This document shows positions 12,101 to 23,100 of a DNA stretch of 64,000 nt, piece after piece (within the stretch, counting starts at the first letter, position 1; every line of letters begins with the position of its first letter). This DNA comes from Chlamydomonas sphaeroides (Eukaryota > Chlorophyta > Chlorophyceae > Chlamydomonadales > Chlamydomonadaceae): contig BDDC01000021.1 of assembly GCA_001662425.1 (NCBI GenBank), positions 25,337 to 89,336 of the forward strand. The letters are read 5' to 3'. A model generated the notes under the pieces. It did no database searches. It was not told the origin of the DNA and worked only from the letters and a program-made list of their open reading frames with translations. The position numbers were made by a program, and so were the translations under genes.

Positions 12101-15100
12101 AGGATGCCCCGAGCGAGCGGGCGGCTCAAGCCGCGCTATGGTTTCGTGACTCGTATGCGACAGGCCTGCAAGCTCAGTGCACGGCGGCCGGTTCACGAGT
12201 GCTGGCCACGGCCGACAACGGTAGCGGCCAGGGCCAGCTGCTGATACCTGAGGGTGGTCAGCAGGAGCATGCGGCAGCGGACACGCTGGCAGCTGCTATG
12301 CTGGGCTTCCCGCCACAGAACTCAACAGACGGAACCCTGCCGATCACTTTATCCGCGGGGGCTGCTACAAACACATCATCTGTGGCAGACCGCACGCAGC
12401 AGCAAGCCCTCGTGGGTTCGGCCCTTCGCGACTGCTTTGCGCTCCAGGCCGAGGCGACGCTGGGGCCCGCAGCGGCCGCCGAGCTGCTTCAAGAGCCGCC
12501 AGCAGCAGCGGGTGGTGGCAGCGCCAACGGTAGCTCGATGTCGTGGGCCCAGCGCCTGACGCAGGCAAGCAAGTGGGGTGCAGGCGGAGACCAGCCGCAA
12601 ACGTGCAACAGCAAGCTGGCACGTGCGGGACTGGTTGCACTGCGTGTTTCAGATTTGCCGCAATATTTTAGCAGCCTCCCGCAGCCGCATGTGCTCATGT
12701 GTGCCTCAAGTGTCACCTCGCCGCCCATGCCCAGGCACTTCTCTACCTGCCGCCCGCCCGCCTGCGGCTGGTGGGGCTGCTTGTGACTCGTGGAGGAGGA
12801 GCTCAAGCAGACTCAGTTTCCACGGTGTTGTCTTCACTGGATGCCCAATGGCCAGCGGCGGAGCAAACAGCGACGGCAGCCAAGCTCCTGCTGGGCAGTC
12901 CCGCCGATGGGCAGCCGCCGGCACCCGTGGGAGCTCTGCAGGTGGCTGGTAGCCGTGCCTGACAGATAGCTGCGTCATGCACCGCTAGCTAGCCCTCGTG
13001 TCTGATGTTCATCATGTCAAAACATCGACAATAATTCAGCTCGATCGAGTGTATGTCGCCGCTATGGGTGAAGATACGACGGCTGTGTAATAAGCACGTG
13101 CCTCAAGCTGATTGTCCCTCACACCTGCCATCCTGCAGGTACCCACCGGCCAGGCGCTGCGTCTGGCGGTGCAACTGGTCAACGGCGCGGGCCAGGCGGT
13201 GCAGGGTGGGTCGGGAGGAAGGCCAAGTGCTCGACGACGCTCCTCCTGCAGCACCCCACCACACCGCGCCACGCGAACATGCACTCACCCCACCGCCGCC
13301 CCGCAGACCACGAGGCCGTCAGTGTGACTCTGCGCATCGCCCCCGACACCCGGGCGGCGCTGCAGGCGTCCACGTCATTCACGGTGCCCGTACGGCAGGG
13401 GGCGGCGCAGGTGCGCGGCGGAGCGCAGCGCTGCTCGCCTATCTGGTCAGCAAGCCAGGAATCCTGTCATTGCTCATGCGTTGTGTCGACATTTTCGTGT
13501 AGCCACAGATGTCCCGTTATCCAAATCCTCACATGCAGTGGGCGGACGTGGTCGCTCGCGGCTGGCCCGGGCCCGTCAACCTCACCTTCATCGCCGCTGC
13601 CGACAGTGCCCAGCTTTACAGCGTGAGCTGGGGCGATCGCCCCGACGGGCGCAGCATGAATGCACCGACGTGCGATCAAGTCTGTACCTCCAATGATAGC
13701 AGCACCACGCGTATGTTCTCGCCCGGCCACCGCGCGCGCTGCAGGTCGAGCCTCTGGTGGTGCCCGCCTTCCTGTCGCCCTGCGCCCTGGGCGACGAGCT
13801 GGCGTCCGGCGGTGACTCCCTGCAGCCCCCGTACACATCCTGCGCTAGGTGCGGGTCGGGCCGGTTCGGCCTGTGGTACGACCTGCGCGGCCGCAGCAGC
13901 AGCCGAGGCACCGCCTTCACCGGAGGCGCCAATCCCGTGACCCGCCTAGTCGACGGCAACGCCACCCGCATTGAGCAGCTGGAGGCCATGCGTGAGGACC
14001 TGGCCGCGGCCACCGCCTGCCAGAACTGCCCGGCCAACGCAGTCTGCCCTGGCGGGCCGGTGCTGGTGCCTCAGCCCGGCTACTGGCACAGCTCGCCCAA
14101 CAGCACCGCCGTGCACCGCTGCCCCAACGAGAAGGCGTGCGTGGGAATGCCGGATGACGGCGAAACCAGGGACGCTGTCTCGGAGAACCTGGCGCGCATC
14201 GACATGGCGCTGGCTGCGGAGCGAAACCAGGGCGCCCGGTTGCCTGTGAGGCCCTCGACAGGCAGCTGCGACGACACTCAGTCGCTTGCCAGCGGCACGC
14301 AGGACTCGATACTCACTTGCCAGGAGTCCTGGTACTCGAGCGATCCTCCGGGGGCGCTGGCCCTGGAGGCGGTCTCTCGGTGGCAGCAGAGCACAGCTGC
14401 GCCGTCGTTGAGAGGGCCCACGGACAACGCCAACGTCAGCACGGGCAGCGCCGTCAGCTGTACGTCCTCCTCGGCGGTCATCGTTGCGAGCCCGTGCCTC
14501 CTGTGGGGTGTCCCGACCAGCCACCCAAGCAGCTACATGCAGCGGCAGTGCACAGAGGTGCGCCCGGCTCGGCTCGGGGCGCATCCTTGGCGGTGTGGCT
14601 CGCAGCGCTCGTCCCCGGACCTCGGCTGCCCCGCCCCACGCCACGGGGGCACGGGGCTATGTCTCCGTCTATGTCCGCTTCAGCAGCTGCTGCATGCCAT
14701 GCGTCCTCCTACTCGCCCAGCGTTCGCGCGCTCGCCCGGTGCCAACTCAAGCTACAGGTCATCCCGCTGTCCCCTCACCTCACCCATGCAGGGCTACACC
14801 GGCAACCTGTGTGCCGCCTGCACCGCTGGTTACTACATCAACAGCGATTTTGAGTGCTCGAAGTGTCCCGGGATGGGACAGACTATCGTGCTGATCCTCC
14901 TGGGGCTGGCTGCCAGTACGGCAACAGTGCTGTACACCGCCTTCGCCACGTTTACAGAGGTAAGTGTGTGCAGGACAGGCAAGATGTGTTTTCGTGCATG
15001 AGACTGTGTGGCGGCCATCCGGGCCACCGCCCCCGCTATGACGCTGTGTCCAACGCAGGACCAGACACTGCCCAAGACCGCAAACGCGGGAGAGGTCTTC

Positions 15101-18100
15101 AAGGCAAGCGGACGGGATGACAAATGCGCCGGTCAAATAGGGAAGTGCCGACAACTTACCCGCCCTGCCGACGGCGCGACCTGCAATGCTGCCTTGCTTC
15201 ATCCTCCCAATCCCCTCAGGTCCTGGTGGTCCATGTGCAGTACTTCATCATCGTGACGCACCTCAGCATCGACTGGCCTCGCGTCATCAACAACCTGCAG
15301 GTTCCTGATGACGGGCTAGCCCACCCCCTCGGTTGCTATCGTCCTTTCCATCTGCACGACCTGGGATCCACCTCTCGCAGCCGTACTGTGCTAGCAGCTA
15401 GCTGGTGTACCGTGCCGCCAGCTGAGCCGGGGGGCCTTGACCAGAGCTGCTGGCGCATTGCAGTGTCCGCCCGCCTTCTGATGCATACCGACCCCAGGCA
15501 CCCCTGCTCTGCCCATTCCGCTCAGGCCGCCGTGGGCATGATTACGGGCGCCGAGACCTACATCGCCTACTCGCCCTCGTGCCTCTTCCCCGGGGCCGAC
15601 AGTGCGGGCCAGGCCGCCGCGCAGCTGTTCGGCAGCCTGGCCCTGCCGCTGGCAGTCATCGCCCTCAGCTGCCTGCTGTGGGCCGTGAGGTGAGTGAGAT
15701 GGCATGGGGGCTGAGGCTGTGGAAGCTGCAGACGTCTGTTCGTGCAAGGCGTTCAGATTTGCAGGGTCAATCGACACAGCTCACCTTGCAGTACCCTGGA
15801 TGTCCCTTGCCCCGCCGCCGCCCCCTCGCCTGCTGGGTCCCAGGCACTGGCGCTTCCACCAGGCGCTGCTCCGCCGGAACGTAGCCAGCGGAGGCGGTCG
15901 CGCCCCGTCGTCGCCAGGCCGCTGGATTGGCCTCCGACCGCACAGCCCGTCCCGGCACTCGGCCAGCTCCCCAACCCGGCGGGAGAAGAGGGCCGCGCTT
16001 GCCGCCAGGGTGCTGGCGTCGACCCGGGAGGAGGCGGGGGAGGACTTAGAGGAATGGCCAGCAGCCGAGCAGCAGCAGGCCGCCGGTGATGGCAGCAGCC
16101 AGGGCGACATAGCGGCGGCGGGCAGCCAGCCGGCCGATGCAGAGGGGCCTGCAGACGGTGCGCCTCTGTGGCGCACAAATGAGGCCGCTGCGGACAGCGC
16201 CAGTGGTGGACCTGGGACCCCAGCTGCGATGGGCGCAGGCCCGGCAGGCGTTGCTGCCGCTGTAGCAACCGACCCCTGCAGGATCGAAGGTTCGGCCGGC
16301 CCGGTTGCAGAAGGGCGGCTGTGGGACCAGGGACAGCAGCCGCAGCCGCAGCCGCAGGAGGAGCCGCAGGAGGAGCCAGAGGAGCAACGGCATCCCCAGC
16401 AGCCGCGACAGGCGTCGGGGGCTGCCGGCCGCCGGGCCGGCCCGCCCGCGTGGCTACGCAGCCTGTCGCGGCTGATGCCGTCCGCCTTTGCGCTGTCGCA
16501 GCGGGAGGGAGACCCACTCGCTGGTGCCAGCTCGCACGCCGCGCCGGGGCCCAGGGCCAGCACGCAGAGCGGCAGCCCACAGCGGCCGGCTGCTGCTGGG
16601 ACGATCGGCATCGCGATCGCTGATGAAGAGGGGGCGCTGGGCACCCTGAATCTTACCGGCGGCCCACCACAGCTGCCTGAAGCTCGCACCAGGCCACTCT
16701 CTCCAGCAGCTTCGGCGCCGCAGCCAGGCCCGCCGCTCTGCCCTGCCAGCGGCCGGGACCGCTACTCTGGTGGCTCGCTGCCCCTCAGCAGCTCGGAGCC
16801 TCTGTCGGGGTGGCCGGAGACTGACAGTGAGCGCCCCACGGGCGGCAGCGGAGGCAGCAGCCAGCCGCCACAGTGGCGACTCAGCCCGGGATGGAGCGAC
16901 TTGAGCTCGCAGACTTGGCGGGGGGCCTCCATGGTGATGTCCAGGGCCAAGTCCCTCGCGTCTGCGGCCGTGCCGCTCAAGGTCAGCCGCGACTCGGCGC
17001 TCGTGCACGTGGACACTGCGGTGAGCGCACGCAGAGGGGCTTGGCGCCGGGGTTGCAACGATAAACGTGGCGAGGCAATGGGCGCGTGAGCGGTGGGTGC
17101 GGCGGCAGGCAAGAATGAGTGCAGACGCGAGGGGCCTACCGGGGTTGGTTGGGGCAGTCGGCCGCCTGTTTCCTGCTCTTGCCGAGGCCGACAGGGTGTC
17201 TTGCCCCACTCACCTCGATGCTGCAGGTGAGCCTGCCTGCTCAGCTGATGATGATGGTGCTCATTGCGGTCTTCATCCTCTACCCGGCGCTGGCCCAGGC
17301 AAGGCTGCGATGGGGGTCACGGCCTGCGTGGCGAGGGGGTGGGCCGCTGTCCGGAGGCTGTGTGCTTACGGAGGCGTGCCGCAGAGTCGCGGCAGATAGA
17401 AGGGCGGTGGGGCTCTGCCTTGCCTCCACCCCTTACATAGCCTCGCGCGCGCCGCACATCGTGCTCCGCCCACCTGGCCCCCAGGTGTCGCTTTCGGTGT
17501 TCGCTTGCTACCGCATCGATGACGGCAGTGGCATGTTTGGGAAGCTGCAGAAGGTATGTGGGGCAGCAGGGGAGCTCGCAGGTACGCTTGGTCCCACTGG
17601 TCTCTGGCTCTGACGCTGCCCCTTGCGGCTGCTCCTCGCTGCCAGGCAACCTGGCCCTGGGGCTACTGGGTCCGTGACATGAACGCCGAGTGCTACCGGG
17701 GTACACACGCCTCGCTGTACCTGCCAGTGGGCATCGTGAGTTGGGCGGAGCAGATTGCGTTGGTGGGAGGCCGACGTGTTCTGTCGTGCGGTCTTGACAC
17801 CGTTGCTGTACGTGTCCCCCGTGGCAACTGCCGTAGGTCGCTGTGCTGGTATTCTGCATCGCTCCCCCGCTGACGTCGTTCCTCATTATGTGGAATAAAC
17901 GCCATAAGCTGGACAGCCACCACACCTCGCAGACGTACGGGTTCCTGTACAAGAGATACAAGTGAGCAGGGAGAGAAAGGGCGAGCTAGATGGTGGGGTC
18001 CGTCCCTCACCCCAGCCCATGGCCGCCTGCGGCCGCCGCTCACCCAACTGCCCCAATGTCAGGCCGCGCTACTACTTTTGGGGCAGCGTGCAACAGCTGC

Positions 18101-18993
18101 AAACCCTGGCGTTGGTGGTTGTCGATGTTTTTGGCAGGTGAGCTAGGTGGAAAGCACAGCAACCAGCACCTGTTGGCTAACCCCTGACTGTCGCTCGTGG
18201 CCCCTCATTCAGGGCTCTGCCGCTGGTTCAGCAGGCGCTGCTAATGCTGGTATGACGGGAGGAGCGGCTGGGCCCCCCCCCCCTGCCCCCATACCCTGTA
18301 GCCCGCCCTGACCACCCGGCATCCCTCCTTTCTCGTGTTCTCATGTAGGCCGCGTTCACGCTGATTGGTCTCACCAGCATGGCCGCGTCCCCTCTTCGCT
18401 CCCGGCTGCTGGTGGTGCTCGAGTTCCTCAGCCTGGGGGTACTCAGCCTCACCATCACGCTGGGCCTATTTGCGGTGGACCAGCAGCGCACCTCAGCAGA
18501 AGGGGTAAGCCGAAGGAGCGGGGCAGCAAGGTTCAAGCGTGGGTTTCCTTGCGGTGCGGCCTGTTTGCGGCCTGTTTGCGGTGGTGTTTGCGGTGGACCA
18601 GCAGCAGCGCACCAGAAGGGCAGAAGGGGTAAGCCGGTGGGAGGTGGGGTCTGCCAATGATGGCCCCGCTGACGCGTTGCCATGGCAACGCCATCTCCAC
18701 TTCCCTGCTTTGCCAACCAACTGGTGGCCGGCACGGTCATCGTGTCCCGCACACAGGGAGATGACATCATGCTCGGAATCGTCATCCTCGCTATGAACGC
18801 AGCGCTGATCGCCTTCTTCGTCCTGTCTATGGCCCGCGTCAGCGCTGGGCGCCTGCGGCGGGCCATGTCCTCGCCTCCTGTCGTTGCCATCGCCGCTGCC
18901 TTGCGCCGGGCCGCCGAAGCCCTCTGCGGCAGCCCTGCGGCGGCCTGGGCTTGCTGGCTCTCGTGCCGAGCCCCCGACGGCGAAGACGACTAG
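121..18993 (+). CDS. Gene A: giant PMP-repeat / Cys-rich / multi-pass membrane protein, 5' end outside window
   Basis: Copy 1 of a three-member tandem family. The signal-peptide and Pro-rich exons known from copies B and C lie left of the window, and bases 1-120 are the end of the preceding intron. Forty-seven coding exons were placed by GT/GC-AG sites, phase continuity and alignment to gene B. The product carries many repeats of the type S-x-N-x-A-x3-GGAI, then a beta-rich linker, a Cys-rich module and about nine hydrophobic segments, ending at a TAG at 18991-18993. The repeats resemble the chlamydial polymorphic-membrane-protein (PMP) repeat (GGAI and FxxN type), which is also known in algal proteins. 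If the assembly gap is replaced by the 91 nt found at the same place in gene B, the frame stays open throughout (about 3580 residues in window). Two exons of B are each split by an extra intron here. Likely cell-surface; function unknown. Confidence 0.85.
4971..5040. repeat. Pentanucleotide microsatellite in a gene A intron
   Basis: About ten copies of CTGGG followed by four of CTGGA, in the intron between exons 4664-4884 and 5066-5161. It ends close upstream of the acceptor. Confidence 0.95.
5211..5237. repeat. Trinucleotide (TGC)n microsatellite in a gene A intron
   Basis: Nine tandem TGC units in the intron between exons 5066-5161 and 5316-5460. Not translated in the chosen model. Confidence 0.95.
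8272..12941 (+). other. Gene A, large PMP-repeat exons and beta-rich linker
   Basis: Exons: 8272-9911, 10026-10575, 10821-10907, 11011-11845 (contains an N run), 11956-12564, 12735-12941. The 1640-nt exon 8272-9911 is unusually long for this gene and holds many SGSGGALWA-type repeats. Sequence from here on is very close to gene B in exons and in some introns (for example the intron after 11845). Exon 11956-12564 is Ala/Gln-rich without PMP repeats. It ends at a GC donor (CAG|GCAAGC) shared with gene B, and the next exon starts ALLYLPPARL. Confidence 0.8.
11457..11768. other. Assembly gap (312 N) inside a gene A exon
   Basis: A run of N interrupts exon 11011-11845. The flanks match gene B on both sides: B has only 91 nt (47022-47112) between the same two flanking points. 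With 312 nt the exon does not join its neighbours in frame; with 91 nt it does. The N count is therefore probably an estimate or placeholder. Confidence 0.95.
13139..14959 (+). other. Gene A, Ig-like/beta linker, Cys-rich module and first membrane helix
   Basis: Exons: 13139-13205, 13307-13410, 13539-13622, 13745-14557, 14792-14959. The first three encode a beta-rich stretch (LRLAVQLVNGAGQAV, then HEAVSVTLRIAP), which looks like a small Ig-like fold. Exon 13745-14557 holds paired cysteines (CARCG, CQNCPANAVCPGG), PGYWHSSPNSTAVHRC and CLLWGVP. The next exon has GYTGNLCAACTAGYY and CSKCPG, followed directly by a hydrophobic helix IVLILLGLAASTATVLYTAF. This order is typical of ephrin-receptor-like/GCC2-GCC3 Cys-rich segments placed just before a membrane domain in protist proteins. 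Confidence 0.8.
15059..18993 (+). other. Gene A, C-terminal multi-pass membrane domain with long variable loop
   Basis: Exons: 15059-15103, 15220-15300, 15526-15689, 15844-17020, 17227-17298, 17485-17553, 17646-17735, 17837-17961, 18063-18137, 18213-18249, 18349-18504, 18757-18993. Hydrophobic segments include VQYFIIVTHL, LALPLAVIALSCLLWAV, MMMVLIAVFILYPAL, VAVLVFCIAPPLTSFLIMW, LVVLEFLSLGVLSLTITLGL and IVILAMNAALIAFFVLSM. Exon 15844-17020 is a low-complexity, presumably cytoplasmic loop. The motif YGFLYKRYKPRYYFWGSVQQ resembles a conserved Y-R-P-x-Y-x-W stretch in TRP-like/receptor-like membrane domains of algae and other protists; this is a family resemblance, not proof of channel activity. 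The C-terminus is shorter than in gene B. Confidence 0.8.
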
Positions 18994-20153
18994 GCGCAAG
19001 ACGACCGCCCGGTGGTCCAGGGTGGGGGCGCAGATTTCGGCCAGCGCGCCGGCGCTGCGGCCTCGAGCGCCGCACCACCCGCGGCGTTGGCCAGCTGCGA
19101 TGGCATTGCTGCGGCGGGTGGATCCGGCAGCCGGCCCCCGCTTCGACGTGGCCAACCCCGCTTCGACGTGGCCAACCCCGCTTCGATCGCCGGGTTCGCA
19201 AGCAGCGCATACGGCGCCGCTTTCGTCGGCGGCTTCGCTACGCGCGCCAGGTCGGGTCGGGGGGCGCGGATGCAGCTGCCGGGCCGCGGCGGCGACCCTT
19301 CCGACTGGCAGGACTAGGGCTGGGCTGGCGTGGGACGCTTTCATTCATATCTAGGGGCACATACATACATGGCAGTCCTGCGTCAAGCGCAGGGATCAAG
19401 ACACGTGTACATCATATGACGTGGGGGTGCCTTTGCGATGTTCGTTGTTGTTGGGGGGGAGGGGTGTTGCTGCTGGGTAGGCCCGCCACCGCCATCGGCG
19501 TCGTTGGCCGGCATCATAAATGCCTGCTATGCGTGCATAGATCTTCCCACCCAGGGCGGCCTTCTTCCATCATTATTGCTCGAGTCTGCTTGCGATCGGT
19601 TCACGCATTGATGAGTGCTGCCCCGTGGGCTTCGTTCATGCCTTGCTTCCTCGTGGCCCATGTGCGAATAGCACCTGCTGCTAATTCAAATACATTGTGG
19701 TTCATTATTTGGGGTGGCAAATGAAGGCACATGCACACGCACGGCGAAGGCACCCATGCCTCCACTACTACTTGCCTTGCATCATGCCCCGCGACATGAT
19801 GCACACAAGCGGCGACCACACGACACCAGGGCTGACCCCAGCCACCGCTATCGATGCCCGCGGGCCTTGCTTGTAACCGGCCTGAGATCACACATTAGAC
19901 CGCGCCCACGGCCGTCCGCGCTCCGCTCCGCGGTCGCTCAGCACGGCAAGCCGCGCACGAGAGCCATCCGCCAGCATCACCCGCCCACGACGCAAAGTAC
20001 TAGAGCTTCGCATGGAGCCTGCCGCTGCCATTAGTCCAGCAACATGATGCCGGCGGTGCCCGGCCGCCCCTGCGTGTCAGTCCCAGCCCGCCAGCGGCCC
20101 ACCTCTGGCCTGCCAGCGCCCTCAACCTGCATACCGGCCAACTCGCGGCACCC
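18994..20153. other. Tail-to-tail intergenic region between gene A and the SET-domain gene
   Basis: No convincing gene. It should contain the 3' UTRs of both converging genes. Positions 19141-19186 hold a 20-bp unit (CTTCGACGTGGCCAACCCCG) present twice plus six bases. A plus-strand TGTAA at 19872-19876 could be the polyadenylation signal of gene A, though it lies about 880 nt past the stop. Open frames here are short and lack recognisable motifs. Confidence 0.6.
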
Positions 20154-23100
20154 TCAGGCCTTGCGCTTCCCGCGCTCCTTGCGGCCCTCCGCGCCCTCGC
20201 CTCCAGAGCCCTTACGCTTCTTGCCGCCGCCGCCGCCCTGCTCCGCCGCGGCCTCCCGGCCTCGGCCCCGGCCCCGCTCCTCCTTGCCCGGCCCCGGGCC
20301 CGTCCCCACGCCCAGCTGCTCGGCCCATTGCTCCAGTACGGCGCCGTACGACTCAAGATACAGCCGGAGGCCGGCAGCCGCCGCCGCATGGGCCGCAGCA
20401 GCCGGCGGCTGGGCAGCCAGGGCGCCGGCGGCCACGGGCGCAGGCGGCGGCAACGATCGCAGGCCGGCGGCTGTCCGCTTGCGCGCCTCCAGCACCTCCC
20501 GCCGCAGGGTCTTCCTGCGAGTCGGAGTTTGTGAGAGGTGGCGGGACATGCCAGGTCAGCCTCCGCTCCCCAGCAGGCAGGGCGCAGGGTTGAGGCGAGC
20601 AAGGCATATGCTTGCGCGCCGGCTGCCACCACCCGCGGCCGCCGGCGCAGGGACGGACCCCGCTCGCGGCCCCCTCCCACCGGGCCTCCTTGCACGTCGC
20701 GCCGCCAGCCGGCAGCGCCAGCAGCGCCGCCACGGCCCGCCGCGCCGCTGCCAGCGCCGCCGCTCCGCCCGCTCCCGCCACCGCCGCCGGGTCCGCAGCT
20801 GCTCCTGCCGCCCCCTCCGCTGCCCCGCTCGCGCCTTCGGCCGGCCCGGCCGCAGCCGCGACCGCGGTGTCGCCGTCAGAGCTGCCGCTCGCACTGCTCT
20901 GCCTCGCCTCCGCGCGCACCGCCGCCGCCAGCGCCTGCAGCACGGCCTCGCTGCCGCCGCGGGCGCCCGCCGCCTTATCGCCCTCCGCGCCCGGCCCGCC
21001 CATGAGGCACAGGTGCAGCGCGGCGGTCAGCGCGGCCCGCCCGAGGCCGCCTGGGGGAGGGGGAGCGAGCAAGTGATGATGTGTCGGGTCGTCGCGGGAC
21101 AGGTGTTCTGGAATACAAGCGAGCGCCCAGCGCGGGCGGGCAGCCGCCGCATGCTCGCTTCCACATGCATTCACCACAGGGCGATAATTCGCCTTGGCGC
21201 ATCCGTGCCTCATAGGGCCTTCATGCGGTGCCGGGCGTCCATGCGCCGTGGGGCCCACAGCCGGCCCCTAGCTGCACAAAAAGCACCCGGCTGCGCAAGC
21301 CGCGTGTGCGGTCAACCTGCGGTCAACCTGCACGCCTCGTCCCTCCTTTCTCGCCCCTCGGCCCTGGGCAGCAAAGCCCCCTCACCCGGGCCCAGGTGGT
21401 GCTCGCAGCCCACGCCGCACGCACGCAGCGCCGCCAGCTTCAGCCCAGAGCCGCCGCCGCTGTCGTCGCCTTCGTCGTCGCCGCTGGCCGGCAGCAGCTC
21501 CAGGCTGTGGCTCGGGGCCGACCAGCAGAGCGCCGCCGGCGCCGCCGCTGCGCACACGTCCACTTCGTGCGCTGTGGCTTGCGCCTCAGCCGGCTTGCTG
21601 TCCCCGGCCTTTGCCCCCGGCGCCGTGGCAGCGAGCGCCTCGGGTCCATGCCGCACCAGCAGCGCCTCGGCGTCCGCGCTGCTTGCGGCCAGCGCCGCGG
21701 GGTGCACCAGCAGGCCGGCGGGCAGCGGCGCGGCGGCGGCTGCGACCAGGTGGCAGGAGGGCCGCGGCCCGGGGGCTGCGGGGGCCGGCCTGTCGGCGGC
21801 GGGGCTGGCGGGCGGGGAGGCGGCGATGCGGAGGGACAGCGCGGCGTCGCGGGCCTCCTGCGTGAAACGAGGGAGGGCGCGGACGAGGAGGGACCGGTGG
21901 GGCAGCAGCCGTTGGGCGCAGGCGGCGAGACGGCAGGCCGCGTGCGCGTGCGCGACCCCCAGCTCAGAGCCCCGCCTGCTAGATGGCCCCGCGCATCCCC
22001 GCATAGGGCCAATCGCTCGCACCCCCGCATAGGGCCCCCCGCACCCTCGCACCCCCACATATGACCCCCCGCACCTGGGGCCAGCACCACAGCAGCGGCG
22101 CCACCACCACCAGGCGGCTGCACTGCACCTGCTGGCCCGCCGCCGCCTCGGCCCTGGCCCCGGCCGCAGCCTCGCCAGCGGCCTCGGCCCCGCCCTGCAG
22201 CTGCACCTCCACCTGCACCTCCATGCCGCACCGCTCCGCCGCCTCCCTGGCCCAGCAGTAGAGCCAGAAGGCAGACTGCGGCGGAGCGGAGGCCAGCGCC
22301 TCGGCGGCAGCGGCCAACGAGCCCGCGTCGGGCAGCGGGCCCGCGGCAGTGGCGCCGGCGGCGATGGCGCCGGCGGCCCCGGCCTGCTGGCTGGCGCCGT
22401 CACCGCCGCCACCTGCCGCCTCCAGCAGTGCCTGCAGCTCCGCCACCGCGGCGGGCAGCGTACCTCGAAAGGTGTTGAAGTCGTCCTGAGGTTGGCGGGG
22501 CGCCGTTGGCGGTTGGAGAGTTGTAGCATGGGTGTCCGGGCGCCTCGCGGTGCCCGTCCCTCCCCACATGCCCGCCCCTCCCCATGCACACACAACACAA
22601 CACACTTGTGTTGGTTTTGTATTACTATTATCCTTATACTTATTTATGAACACACCTGCAGCTCTGCGGCCTGCTGCTCCAGTTCCGAGTTCACGGGGCA
22701 GCCCTGGAGGGTAGGTCGCAAGAGGGCGGGGGCGCGGGGTTTCGGGGCGGGGGAAGCTGGGAGCTGGGGCTGATACGTGTGGCCTGCGTCAGCCGCCACA
22801 GGCAGCTCGAAGTAGGGTGATGGCTCCCCTGCGAGGTGGCGCTCCGCCAGCACTGAGCTGTCTACGACGGATGCTGCGGCAGCTCAGGGCCCACCGCGGC
22901 TCGGCTCGCCAATGTGCACTCACCTCGAGGCACGGCAGCAGGCAGGGCAGCGCAGCACGCTGCGCCGCCGCCGCCGCCGCTGGTGATGCAGGCGGCGGCG
23001 GACAGCCCGCAGGCATCAGCAGCCGCACGATCGGCAGCGGCGGCACGTGCGCCAGCAGCTGCCGTACCAATGTCGTACCACTGCTACTGCGCCCCAAGCC

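Noticed and set aside
121..18993. Bacterial (chlamydial) contamination as the source of PMP-like repeats
   Set aside because: The repeats are split by dozens of spliceosomal introns and share composition with the neighbouring algal genes.
20044..22032. 662-codon plus-strand open frame
   Set aside because: Antisense to four exons of the SET-domain gene; Ala/Arg/Pro-rich without motifs.
22656..22853. Possible extra SET-gene exon containing GEPSPYFELPVAADAG
   Set aside because: It reads well, but no acceptor joins it in phase to the strong GTGAGT donor at 22923. Skipping to 22703 gives a fully open frame. Could be an alternative exon.
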